A stretch of DNA of 64,000 nt from CBDCYS01 sp965224215 (GTDB lineage Bacteria; Acidobacteriota; Terriglobia; Bryobacterales; UBA6623): positions 166,589-230,588 of the forward strand of contig CBDCYS010000028.1 of NCBI GenBank assembly GCA_965224215.1. The letters are read 5' to 3'. Positions 34,664-43,989 of this stretch are shown here, piece by piece. The translations under genes were made by a program, and so were the position numbers. Under the pieces are notes generated by a model. The model did not search any database. It worked only from the letters and a program-made list of their open reading frames with translations, and was not told the DNA's origin. The number at the start of each line of letters is the position of its first letter. The stretch's first letter is position 1.

Positions 34664-37600
34664 CGCCAGGCCTGCTGCTGCGTCGTTCGCTTGCCTATCA
34701 CCGGGGCATCCACATCGCCGTCGCTCTCGGTGTCGCTGTTGGAACCGCGGTGCTGGCGGGAGCTCTGCTGGTCGGTGACTCGGTTCGCGGCAGCCTTCGC
34801 AGCCTCACCCTTGACCGGCTTGGCGCGATCGATCACGCCCTTGTCACGGATCGCTATTTCCGCGAGGCCCTGGCGCAAGAGCTGGTGGATGGCGACAAGA
34901 TCTACTCCTCGATCGACGCCGTGGCGCCGGCAGTCCTGATTCGCGGAAGTTTGCAATCCGCGGACTCGGGAGCGCGCGCTTCCCGAGTCAATATCCACGG
35001 GGTTGACGAGCGCTTCTGGTTGTTGTTCAATACCGCGCGGGTCGAAACTCCGGGGGCCGACGCGGGGGGCGACGGCGGTGGGGGTGGAACTGATGTCGCG
35101 CTGCCCGAGGGCCGCCAACTCGCCTTGAACGAAGCGCTAGCTAGGGAAGTCGGCGCTAAGTCGGGCGACGCTGTTCTGGTTCGGTTCCAGACCGATACGC
35201 TAGTTCCCAGTGAGTCGGTCATGGGGCGCAAGGCCGACAACGTGCGAACCCTTCGTCTCACAGTTGCAGCGGTTCTGCCCGACCGGGGTATTGGACGATT
35301 CGGCCTCTCCCCGAGCCAGCAATTGCCCTACAACGTTTTTCTGCCGATGGCGACGCTGCAACGAGCGTTGGAACAACGGGGCCGCGCAAATGCCATTTTC
35401 GTCGCCGGGGGAGAGATTTTCGCTGGACCCAACGATACCGGAGGACCGCCCGGCAGCCCGCCTCGCGACTCCGCTGACTCGGCTGCCTCCGCGGACTCGA
35501 AGATGATTGCTATCCCCGGTCACGATCTGAATCTGTCGTTGATGCGGGTTTTGCAACTCGACGATCTCAACCTTTCACTTGAAACGCGCGCGGAATCAGG
35601 CGTGCTCTCGATCGAAACCGACCGTATAGTTCTGGAGCCGGCGAGTTCCGCTGCGGCCACCTCCGCGGCGCGCGCGGCGGGGATGGAGTCATCACCGGTC
35701 CTCACTTATCTAGCCAACAACATCGCGGTGGGCGACCGCGGTGTCCCTTACTCGACCGTCACGGCGATCGACACGGCCGCCGGGCAGCCGTTCGGTCCTT
35801 TACCCCTCGCTAGCGGTCAACCCGCTCCAGCGCTTGGCGAGGACGAAATTCTGTTGAATGATTGGGCCGCGAAGGATCTTGACGCTTCCGTTGGAGACGC
35901 GGTCGAGCTCAGCTACTACCTTGTCGGTGAGCAAGGTGCGCTGGAGACGGAGCGTCACACGTTCACGCTGACGGGCATCATCAAACTGTCCGGGCTAGCC
36001 GCCGACCAGCATCTGGCTCCGAAGTTCGAGGGAATGAGCGACGCCGACCGGATGGGTGACTGGGACCCGCCCTTCCCAGTCGATCTGAGCAAGATCCGCG
36101 CTATCGATGAAGACTATTGGGACAGCTACCGTACCGCGCCGAAAGCATTCGTTTCTCTCGAAACAGCGAAGAAACTCTGGTCCAGCCGCTTCGGACAATT
36201 GACGGCGGTGCGCGTGGCTCCGGCGGCGGGTCAATCGCTCGACGAAGCATCCGTCAAACTCAGGCAAGAATTAATGCGGCACCTCAACGGGGCGGCCTAT
36301 GGCCTCTCGTTCCAGCCCGTCAAAGCGCAAGCCCTCGATGCTTCGAGCGGCGCGACTGATTTTTCCGAGCTGTTTATCGGCTTCAGCATGTTCTTGATCG
36401 TCTCGGCCGCGATGCTGGTGGCGCTGCTGTTTCGGCTGGGAGTGGAGCGCCGCTCGAAGGAAATCGGACTGCTGCTCGCGGGCGGTCAGCCGATCTCGAT
36501 GGTGCGGTGGCTGCTGCTCACAGAGGCCACGATTGTCGCTTCCGTCGGATGCCTTTTAGGCCTGCCCGGAGCGGTTGGCTACGCCGCATTGATGGTCCAC
36601 GGCCTGAGCACCTGGTGGAGTGACGCGGTGGGAGGATCGTTTCTGGAGTTGCATGTCGCCGCGCCCAGCCTGATCGGCGGTGCTGTCGGGTCGTTGCTGA
36701 TGATGGTGATTTCCATCTGGCTTGGTGTGCGGAAGCTGGAGCGGCTGAGTCCTCGCTCGATGCTTGCCGGTACTCTGGAAGAAGCGTCTTTCGCAGCGTC
36801 TTATGGCCCAGCGTCTGCTGCCGGAGCGCGGCGTCCCAGAATCGTGGCGCTGACCTCTGCGGGGCTTGCGGCGCTGCTTGCTGTCATCGCGGCTACGGTG
36901 GAAGACGTCCCGGCGGCTGCGGTGTTCTTCGGGGTTGGTGCGTTGCTGCTCGTCGCCTCGCTGGCGTTTTTCCGGGTGATACTGTTGCGCCGGTCGGCGG
37001 GGGTAATCAGCGGGCAGGGCGTCGGCTCATTGGCGAAGCTCGGTGCGCGGAATGGCCGGCGTTATCCGACGCGCAGTGTACTCTCGGCCGGCCTGGTCGC
37101 CAGCGCTACATTCGTGATTGTCGCGGTCGCACTCAACCGACACGATGTGACCAGCCAGGAGCCGTCACTGAACTCGGGAGACGGTGGTTTTCGCTTCATT
37201 GCGGAATCGGATCTCCCGGTCTACCGCGATCAGTTAGAGTTCGAGAAAAGCGACGAGGCCGTAACGACGCGAGTGTTCTCCCTGCGCGCTAAACCGGGAG
37301 AAGACGCGAGCTGTCTGAATCTATATCGCCCTTCGAAACCCACCCTGCTGGGGGCCAGCGCCGATTTGATGGAAAGGGGCGGTTTCGCGTTTCAAGGCAC
37401 GCTGGCGGACACCGAACGCGAGGTGGCGAACCCCTGGCTGCTTCTCGACAAGAAACTCGCAGGTGACGCGATTCCGGTATTTGGCGACGTGAACTCCGTG
37501 AAGTACATTCTGCACCTCGGCTTGGAAAAGGACCTGACTTTCACTGACGAACAGGGTCGCCCCCGTCGCCTCGTCATCGCCGGCCTGCTCTCCCGCAGCG

Positions 37601-38175
37601 TCTTTCAATCCCAGCTCATCATGTCGGAAGCGAACTTTCTCGACCTGTTTCCCAGCCACAGCGGCTACAATCAATTCCTCGTCGAGACCGACTCCCCCGA
37701 GGCGGGAACACTGCTCGAGGAGCGCTTTGCCGATCAGGGCTTCGACGCCACCCGCACCGCCGACCGCCTGGCGGGATACTTGATCGTCGAGAATACCTAC
37801 CTGAGCACCTTCCAGACCCTGGGTGGGCTAGGACTGCTGCTTGGCACGCTGGGCCTGGCGGTTGTCATGATTCGCAGCGTCCTGGAGCGGCGCAGCGAAC
37901 TGGCGCTGTTGCAGGCCGTGGGATTCGGTGGCTCTTCGATCTCATGTCTGGTGCTGGCGGAGAACGGATTCCTGCTGGTCTTCGGTGTCGTCATCGGGGC
38001 CCTGGCGGCTCTGCTTGCGGTGCTGCCTCATCTGTTGAGCGGTATGGCCGAGCCGCCCTGGGTTTCACTGTTGGGGACGCTGCTGCTCATCATCACGATT
38101 GGCCTGCTAGCGGGCGCGGCTGCGGTCGGCACATCATTGAGAACGCCGCTGCTAGCGGCGCTGCGGCGAGAATAG
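34660..38175 (+). CDS. Large FtsX-type ABC transporter permease (two FtsX domains)
   Basis: 1171 aa from ATG 34660 (the open frame extends 12 codons further up). An N-terminal membrane helix (HIAVALGVAVGTAVLAGALL) leads into a long MacB-like periplasmic domain (to residue about 560). A first FtsX domain has several helices (FIGFSMFLIVSAAMLVALLF, LLLTEATIVASVGCLLGLPG); a second periplasmic part follows and a last FtsX domain (TLGGLGLLLGTLGLAVVMIR, ELALLQAVGFGG, IITIGLLAGAAAVGTSL). Such permeases work with an ATPase of the LolD/MacB type to move lipoproteins or release substrates. No ATPase gene is adjacent, unlike the usual operon. Confidence 0.88.
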   Translation: MTPGLLLRRSLAYHRGIHIAVALGVAVGTAVLAGALLVGDSVRGSLRSLTLDRLGAIDHALVTDRYFREALAQELVDGDKIYSSIDAVAPAVLIRGSLQSADSGARASRVNIHGVDERFWLLFNTARVETPGADAGGDGGGGGTDVALPEGRQLALNEALAREVGAKSGDAVLVRFQTDTLVPSESVMGRKADNVRTLRLTVAAVLPDRGIGRFGLSPSQQLPYNVFLPMATLQRALEQRGRANAIFVAGGEIFAGPNDTGGPPGSPPRDSADSAASADSKMIAIPGHDLNLSLMRVLQLDDLNLSLETRAESGVLSIETDRIVLEPASSAAATSAARAAGMESSPVLTYLANNIAVGDRGVPYSTVTAIDTAAGQPFGPLPLASGQPAPALGEDEILLNDWAAKDLDASVGDAVELSYYLVGEQGALETERHTFTLTGIIKLSGLAADQHLAPKFEGMSDADRMGDWDPPFPVDLSKIRAIDEDYWDSYRTAPKAFVSLETAKKLWSSRFGQLTAVRVAPAAGQSLDEASVKLRQELMRHLNGAAYGLSFQPVKAQALDASSGATDFSELFIGFSMFLIVSAAMLVALLFRLGVERRSKEIGLLLAGGQPISMVRWLLLTEATIVASVGCLLGLPGAVGYAALMVHGLSTWWSDAVGGSFLELHVAAPSLIGGAVGSLLMMVISIWLGVRKLERLSPRSMLAGTLEEASFAASYGPASAAGARRPRIVALTSAGLAALLAVIAATVEDVPAAAVFFGVGALLLVASLAFFRVILLRRSAGVISGQGVGSLAKLGARNGRRYPTRSVLSAGLVASATFVIVAVALNRHDVTSQEPSLNSGDGGFRFIAESDLPVYRDQLEFEKSDEAVTTRVFSLRAKPGEDASCLNLYRPSKPTLLGASADLMERGGFAFQGTLADTEREVANPWLLLDKKLAGDAIPVFGDVNSVKYILHLGLEKDLTFTDEQGRPRRLVIAGLLSRSVFQSQLIMSEANFLDLFPSHSGYNQFLVETDSPEAGTLLEERFADQGFDATRTADRLAGYLIVENTYLSTFQTLGGLGLLLGTLGLAVVMIRSVLERRSELALLQAVGFGGSSISCLVLAENGFLLVFGVVIGALAALLAVLPHLLSGMAEPPWVSLLGTLLLIITIGLLAGAAAVGTSLRTPLLAALRRE

Positions 38176-38231
38176 AGGCGATTGCCGGAAGGCGCGCTAC
38201 ACCAGCGCTAGACCTGGGCTAGCCTATAGGG

Positions 38232-39233
38232 TTAGACCCGCACCGCCAACCCTTCAGCCGATTTCGTTGCGAGCCGATAGAGCGCTCTCGGAATCAGTTC
38301 GGGCATCAGGACCTCAGCTTGAATTCCAAGATTCAACACAGTGCGCGGCATCGTTTTCGCTACCGCGGAGTCCGGATCCTGAATCACGATTTGTCCGCCG
38401 GCCCCGGAGATATATTGGGCTCCCAGACCGCCATCGCGGCCCAGTCCCGTCATCACGACGGCGATGCAGTAGCGGCCGAACGCGAGGGCCGCGGAACGAA
38501 ACAGAGGGTCTGCCGCCGGCCGAACGAAGTTTTCCGGCGGCTCGTCCAGGACTTGGAATCTCAGCGTGTCGATGTCGAAGATCGTGTGGTGATCACCGGC
38601 GGCGACGTAGACCTTGCCGGCCTCGGGGAGAGTCTCATGGCTCGTCGGCTTGACGTCGAAATCCGTTTTTTCAGAGAGGCGGCGCGCGAAGCTTTCCAGC
38701 ATCCATGCGGGTCCATGTTGAACAATGACGATCGCTGCTGGAAATGGTGATGGCAGGCTCTCCAGCAGTTCCGTTAATACGGTGGGACCACCCGTGCTTG
38801 CCGCAATGCAGAGGCAAACGAAAGGGGGCGCCATAGAGGGCCCGCGGATCAGCATCTGTGGTCGTGCGGGAAGACTCTGGGCCAGTCGCGCCCGGCAATT
38901 TTCCAGGCACGCCAGCAAATCTTGGCGCTGATAAGGCTTGACGAGGTAGTCGTCCGCGCCGGTGTCGAGTGCGTATTGCCTGGCTGCGTCGGAGTCGAGC
39001 GAAGTCGCGAAGACGATGATCGGAACGCTTGCCCTAGCCTTGCGGGTCAGTTCGATCCCGTTCACGTTGGGCATCATCCAGTCCGTGACCAGCGCTTCAA
39101 ACTTTTCCCTTTCAATGGCCTTTAGCGCCTGGACGCCATCGTAGGTCACGACGACTCGGTGGCCCGCCCCTTACAGGATGTGTTCCAGCATGCGAGCGTT
39201 GACTGGGTCGTCTTCGGCAATAAGAAGGTTCAT
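38232..39233 (-). pseudogene. CheB-like protein-glutamate methylesterase with receiver domain, broken by a nonsense codon
   Basis: From ATG 39233 the receiver starts MNLLIAEDDPVNARMLEHIL and meets TAA at codon 21 (39171-39173); it continues in the same frame GAGHRVVVTYDGVQALKAIE, with the phospho-acceptor Asp in ALVTDWMMPNVNG and Lys in YLVKPYQRQD. The CheB domain has the catalytic Ser in CIAASTGGPTVL, His in IVIVQHGPAWML and Asp in VMTGLGRDGGLGAQ. The stop is a substitution, not a shift. A restart at 39149 (MTYDGVQ) would give a receiver lacking its first strand and acidic pair. No chemotaxis genes are nearby, so it may be a CheB-like regulator. Confidence 0.87.
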
Positions 39234-39528
39234 GAGACTTCAGCAGTGTTGACTGGATCCCGATAGACTAGCCTGCAGCCGCCAGCTTGTCGCTGTGGGA
39301 CGGGGCTTCTCTACTTTTATCGGTCCGTAAGCTTCGTGACTTGAATCCGTGTTCAGGAGAGGGATATCGGATGGTGCGCAGGGTGAACACTTGGGTGCGT
39401 GCGTGTTCGAGCCGCTCCACCGGCTGACCCGCTGCCGGCTGACGCGGCTCCTCGATTGCCAGACCCGGTCCTTTCCCTTCGTGCCATCGGGGCGGTTGGC
39501 CGCGACGCCCTGGTAGAATGACTCCCTT

Positions 39529-40386
39529 ATGGATGCCGAAATAGGAATCATCGGCGGAAGCGGCCTTTACAACATGGCGGCTCTCACCGACCGAAGGGAA
39601 GTGACCGTCGAGACGCCCTGGGGCGATCCCTCTGACGCCTTCGTCGTCGGCAAGTTGTCGGGGCGAAACGTCGCGTTTCTGGCTCGACATGGCCGGGGTC
39701 ATCGCATCATGCCGTCGAATCTCAATTTCCGTGCCAACATTTACGGCATGAAAAAGCTGGGGGTCCAGTGGCTGCTTTCTTTCAGCGCTGTCGGCTCACT
39801 TCAAGAGCATCTGAAGCCCCTCGACTTTGTGATTCCCGATCAGTTTTTCGACCGCACCAAGGGTCGCGTCTCCACGTTTTTCGACGAAGAAATCGTGGTT
39901 CACATTGGTTTTGCCGACCCGGTCTGCCCCGCGCTCTCTGATGTCGCCGAGGCGGCCTGCCGGACAGTTGGCGTAACCGTTCATCGCGGCGGAACCTATT
40001 GCTGCATGGAGGGCCCCGCTTTTTCGACGCTCGCTGAATCGAACCTGCACCGCAGCTGGGGATTCCACGTCATCGGCATGACGAACCTGCAAGAGGCCAA
40101 GCTGGCACGCGAAGCCGAAATGTCCTACGCCACGGTCGCGATGGTAACCGACTACGATTGCTGGCACCCGGACCACGATGCGGTGACCGTCGATCAGGTC
40201 ATTCAATACCTGACGCAAAATGCCGAACATGCCGAAGCAGTCGCAGTCGAGGCAGTCAAGAATATACCGAGCGGACCTGGTCCTTATTCCTCCGCCTTGA
40301 AAAACGCGATACTGACCGACCGGCGCCTAATTTCCGCTCAGTCCAAGCAGAAGTATGATCTCTTGATCGGGAAGTATTTGGCTTGA
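39529..40386 (+). CDS. mtnP: S-methyl-5'-thioadenosine phosphorylase
   Basis: 285 aa, normal length. The enzyme cleaves methylthioadenosine to adenine and 5-methylthioribose-1-phosphate in the methionine salvage pathway. Signatures of the PNP/MTAP family II: EIGIIGGSGLYNM, FLARHGRGHRIMPS, NFRANIYGMKKLGV, GTYCCMEGPAFSTLAES, GMTNLQEAKLAREAEMSYAT and VTDYDCWH, with the phosphate-binding Ser/Arg/His and the substrate Met-Asp-Asp-like positions of MTAP. A PfkB-type kinase follows about 200 bases downstream. Confidence 0.92.
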   Translation: MDAEIGIIGGSGLYNMAALTDRREVTVETPWGDPSDAFVVGKLSGRNVAFLARHGRGHRIMPSNLNFRANIYGMKKLGVQWLLSFSAVGSLQEHLKPLDFVIPDQFFDRTKGRVSTFFDEEIVVHIGFADPVCPALSDVAEAACRTVGVTVHRGGTYCCMEGPAFSTLAESNLHRSWGFHVIGMTNLQEAKLAREAEMSYATVAMVTDYDCWHPDHDAVTVDQVIQYLTQNAEHAEAVAVEAVKNIPSGPGPYSSALKNAILTDRRLISAQSKQKYDLLIGKYLA

Positions 40387-40584
40387 GGGTTGGTCGTCTG
40401 GCTCCGAGTCGCGTTTGCGCCTTGCCGGGAGAAGCGCGTACGGGAAACTAGAATGATCTGGGCGGGCGGATCACACCGGCGGCGCCCCGCGAACATCTAA
40501 ACCATTACGATACGGAAGGCATGCCGATGCTGAAACTATTGCGGTAATCGGGTGCGATCGTTGCGAACTTCATCAATCACTACT

Positions 40585-41499
40585 ATGTCACTACTCGTAG
40601 TTGGATCTGTCGCCTATGACGGCGTCGAAACTCCCCATGGAAAAGTGGAGCGCATGCTGGGAGGCTCCTGCACCTATATTTCACTGGCCGCAAGCCACTT
40701 CACGGATGTAAAGCTCGTCGGCATCGTCGGCGACGACTTTGCGACGGACGACGAGGGCGTCCTGGTTGATCACGGCATCGACTTGAGCGGTCTTGAAAAG
40801 GTTCCCGGTAAAACTTTCTTCTGGTCCGGCGTTTACTCGCAAAACATGAACGAGCGAACGACGCTGACAACCGACTTGAACGTCTTCGCGGATTTTAATC
40901 CCAACCTGCCAGATGCTTATCAGTCGGCCCCCTACGCCTTTCTGGGCAACATTCATCCCGCGCTACAAAAACAAGTGCGCGGCCAGATGAAGGCCCCACG
41001 GTTCGTCGGCGGCGACACCATGAATTTCTGGATCGACGGTACACCAGACGAGTTGCGCGAGACGATCAAAGACTGGGACTTTATCTTGATCAACGATGAG
41101 GAAGCTCGGCTGCTTTCCGGAGATTACAATCTGCGCCAAGCGGCGAAAAGGATCCATGAGATGGGCCCCCATACGGTCGTGATTAAGAGAGGGGAATACG
41201 GGGCCGTTTTGTTCCGTCCAGACGGCTATTTCATCGCTCCAGGTTTCTTGCTGGAATCGGTTTTCGACCCCACCGGCGCCGGCGACTCGTTCGCCGGCGG
41301 CTTCATGGGTTATCTTGCCGACCAAGGAATCGAGAACATCGACCAGGCATCACACGCCCACCTGCGAAAGGCGATGATCTACGGTTCGGTGATGGGCAGT
41401 TTTTGCTGTGAGCAGTTCGGCGTGGGGCGGCTGCGCACATTGAACCGAGCGGAGATCGAAGCGCGCTACCAAGAGTTCAAGGAGTTCACGAAATTCTAG
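40585..41499 (+). CDS. PfkB-family carbohydrate kinase
   Basis: 304 aa from ATG 40585 (MSLLVVGSVAYDGVETPHGK). The family phosphorylates sugars or nucleosides. Motifs: MLGGSCTYISLAASHF near the substrate side, FVGGDTMNFWIDG in the middle, and the C-terminal signature DPTGAGDSFAGGFMGYLAD with the catalytic Asp. Upstream codons of the open frame (MRSLRTSSITT) look non-coding. The position right after mtnP suggests a link to purine or ribose metabolism; related pairs are seen in Acidobacteriota, but the substrate is unknown. Confidence 0.9.
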   Translation: MSLLVVGSVAYDGVETPHGKVERMLGGSCTYISLAASHFTDVKLVGIVGDDFATDDEGVLVDHGIDLSGLEKVPGKTFFWSGVYSQNMNERTTLTTDLNVFADFNPNLPDAYQSAPYAFLGNIHPALQKQVRGQMKAPRFVGGDTMNFWIDGTPDELRETIKDWDFILINDEEARLLSGDYNLRQAAKRIHEMGPHTVVIKRGEYGAVLFRPDGYFIAPGFLLESVFDPTGAGDSFAGGFMGYLADQGIENIDQASHAHLRKAMIYGSVMGSFCCEQFGVGRLRTLNRAEIEARYQEFKEFTKF

Positions 41500-41539
41500 T
41501 GCGGTTGGAACACGGCTCGAAAAAGGCCGGTGAAGAGAC

Positions 41540-42373
41540 GTGACGATACCCTTCGTGAAAACCCAAGCCGTCGGCAACGACTTCCTCATTGTTGAGGGAG
41601 CGCTGCTGCGCAAACTCGGTTTTGCCGAGCGGCTCTATTCTGAGCTCGCCCGCCAAATCTGCCATCGCCAACTTGGCGTCGGCGCCGATGGCCTCGAGGT
41701 AGTGTTCCCCCGCGGCAAGGACAGCCCTCCCGAAGTCGACGCCACGATCCGCATCTTCAATTCCGACGGCAGCGAGGCCGAGATTTCCGGCAATGGAACT
41801 CGCTGCGTAGCCGCCTGGCTAATCGAGGCGAAAGGGGGCCGGGAAACTCTCCACATCGCCACGAAAGCCGGTGTGAAGAAGCTCCGGCTGACCGGCCGCG
41901 ACGGCGATCATTTCTTTCTAGAGATGTCCATGGGCCAGCCCGTTTATAGGGAGGATGATCTGGGATGTTCGCTTGAAACGAAATCGGGATCGCACTCGGT
42001 CACGGTGATCGATGTCGGTAATCCCCAATGCGTGATGATGGTAGAAAACCTCGATCTCGACTGGCGCGGGCTCGGCAAGGAAATCGAAGTTCATCCTCGT
42101 TTTCCGGACCGCACGAACGTGTCTTTCGTGAAAGTCCTCGACCGCAACACCATCGAAGTCCTCTTCTGGGAGCGCGGCGCGGGTGAGACGGCCAGTTCCG
42201 GCACCGGTTCGACCGGCGCGGCCGTGGCCGCAATCTTGTCGGGTAATGTCGAGAGTCCTGTGAAGGTTGTGACCACGGCAGGCGACATGAACCTGCGCTG
42301 GGAGGAGAATGACGTCATCCTCGAAGGTCCGGCGGAAACCGTCGCCAGCGGCGAGTATCGCTGGAACCAATAG
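41540..42373 (+). CDS. DapF-like diaminopimelate epimerase family protein
   Basis: 277 aa from a GTG at 41540. The DapF fold is clear: KTQAVGNDFLIVEG, QLGVGADGLEVVFP, FNSDGSEAEISGNGTRC, VIDVGNPQCVMMVEN and the C-terminal GAGETASSGTGSTGAAVA. The first catalytic Cys is present (SGNGTRC), but at the second site, usually A-C-G-T/S-G, a Ser stands in place of Cys. Either a Ser serves here or the protein has another isomerase/racemase role. The next gene, a class III aminotransferase, starts 11 bases after its stop, so they are one operon. If it is the only DapF in the genome it would supply meso-DAP for lysine and cell wall. Confidence 0.83.
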   Translation: MTIPFVKTQAVGNDFLIVEGALLRKLGFAERLYSELARQICHRQLGVGADGLEVVFPRGKDSPPEVDATIRIFNSDGSEAEISGNGTRCVAAWLIEAKGGRETLHIATKAGVKKLRLTGRDGDHFFLEMSMGQPVYREDDLGCSLETKSGSHSVTVIDVGNPQCVMMVENLDLDWRGLGKEIEVHPRFPDRTNVSFVKVLDRNTIEVLFWERGAGETASSGTGSTGAAVAAILSGNVESPVKVVTTAGDMNLRWEENDVILEGPAETVASGEYRWNQ

Positions 42374-42384
42374 GTACTCCACCC

Positions 42385-43758
42385 ATGCCCGGTTTTGACC
42401 TCATCCCGCGGCAAGTGCCCGAAGTCCACACCCCATTTCGCCGCATAGTAACCCCGATCCCGGTACCCGAATCAATCCCGCTGCTCGAGCGCCTTCATGC
42501 GGTCGAGCCACAGGCCATGCAGGGCCAGCCGCCGATTTTCTGGGACCACGCCGAAGGCTTCACGATCCATGACCGCTGGGGCAACCGCTGGGTCGATTGG
42601 TCCTCTGGAGTTTTGGTTACTAATGCTGGACACAGCGCGCCCGCTGTCGTCGCTGCTGTACGCGTGCAAGCAAGCAAAGAATTGCTAACTAACTACTTTT
42701 TTCCAAGTGAGATACGGCTAGAACTTATTGAAAAACTTCAATCACTTCTGCCCCAGCCGCTCAAGAAAAGCTTCCTGCTGACGACTGGATCGGAAACAGT
42801 CGAATGCGCCGTTAAATTGTGCCGCAGCCATGGGGTCAAAGTCGGTGGGGAATCGAAGGCCACGATCGTCTCATTCCATAACGCATTTCATGGGCGCACG
42901 CTCGGTTCGCAGCAGGCCGGGGGCATCCCGGCCCTCAAGAACTGGATCGTCAATCTCGACCCCGGCTTCGCGCAGGTTCCGTTCCCCGACGGTTATCGCT
43001 GCCGCGACAGCTCGTTCGACCTTTTCGAGCGGTCCCTGAGCGAACAAGGTGTCGAGGCCGCTCAAATCGCCGGGGTGATCCTCGAAACCTATCAGGGGGG
43101 CGACGCGGCTTTTGCGCCGCCCGAGTACATGCGCCAGCTCCGTCATTGGTGCGACGATCATCAGGTGTTGCTCGTCTGCGACGAGGTCCAAGCCGGCTTC
43201 GGCCGGACTGGCGCCATGTGGGGATTTGAGCATTACGGGATTGTCCCCGACCTGGCCTGTTTCGGAAAGGGCATCAGCGGCTCGCTGCCGCTGTCCGCGG
43301 TTGCCGGCCGCCCCGATGTCATGGACCTGCATCCGCCCGGCAGTATGACGTCGACTCACACCGGGAACCCGGTCTGCTGCGCCGCGGCCCTGGCGAACAT
43401 CGATACAATTCTCGACCAAGACTTGGCCGGAAACGCGCGGCGAGTTGGAGCGCGCCTGCACCAGCAACTCGGCCAAATCCAGGCCGAGGTGGAAGAGATA
43501 GCTATCGTCCTCGGGAAAGGACTTGTCGCCGGAGTAGTGATCGCTGATCCGGTAACCGGCGAACCCCACGCTTCACTGGCGTTTGAAATCGTTCGCCGAT
43601 CCATCGAGAAAGGAGTGCTGATGTTCAGCCCCGTGGGCGCCGGAGCCGGCACGGTGAAAATCGCGCCGCCGCTGGTGATCACTGACGAAGCGCTCGACGA
43701 CTCGATGTCCGCGTTCCGTGAAGCGCTAGCCGAAGCCGTGGCGGCGGCAAACGAATAG
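42385..43758 (+). CDS. Class III aminotransferase (PLP-dependent)
   Basis: 457 aa. The family transfers amino groups from omega- or alpha-amino compounds. Signatures: WVDWSSGVLVTNAGH, FLLTTGSETVECAVKL, FHNAFHGRTLGSQQ, LLVCDEVQAGFGRTGAMWGF with the PLP-binding Asp, and the Schiff-base Lys in LACFGKGISGSLPLSAVAGR. The C-terminal IRP/IAPP region (VKIAPPLVITDEALDDSM) is intact. Closest in type to 4-aminobutyrate/ornithine-class enzymes; substrate not decidable. It forms a unit with the DapF-like gene upstream. Confidence 0.92.
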   Translation: MPGFDLIPRQVPEVHTPFRRIVTPIPVPESIPLLERLHAVEPQAMQGQPPIFWDHAEGFTIHDRWGNRWVDWSSGVLVTNAGHSAPAVVAAVRVQASKELLTNYFFPSEIRLELIEKLQSLLPQPLKKSFLLTTGSETVECAVKLCRSHGVKVGGESKATIVSFHNAFHGRTLGSQQAGGIPALKNWIVNLDPGFAQVPFPDGYRCRDSSFDLFERSLSEQGVEAAQIAGVILETYQGGDAAFAPPEYMRQLRHWCDDHQVLLVCDEVQAGFGRTGAMWGFEHYGIVPDLACFGKGISGSLPLSAVAGRPDVMDLHPPGSMTSTHTGNPVCCAAALANIDTILDQDLAGNARRVGARLHQQLGQIQAEVEEIAIVLGKGLVAGVVIADPVTGEPHASLAFEIVRRSIEKGVLMFSPVGAGAGTVKIAPPLVITDEALDDSMSAFREALAEAVAAANE

Positions 43759-43989
43759 CGTGAAAGTCGCCTCGTGACCCGGCCGAAACAGAGCGGCGCC
43801 CGCGAGGTTGCGGTCGAGGGGTGCGAAGTGCGCGCCCGTTGGACATCACGCTCCGTGTAGTCAGTGCAACAGGGGCCCGCACTCGTTGCGGGAGCGGCTC
43901 GGTTCAGAGCCCCCACTCGATGCTCACCACCTGAGTAGCGCGAGCATAGACCGGGCGAGTGAAACGATGACACCAAAGGAGCAACAAAC

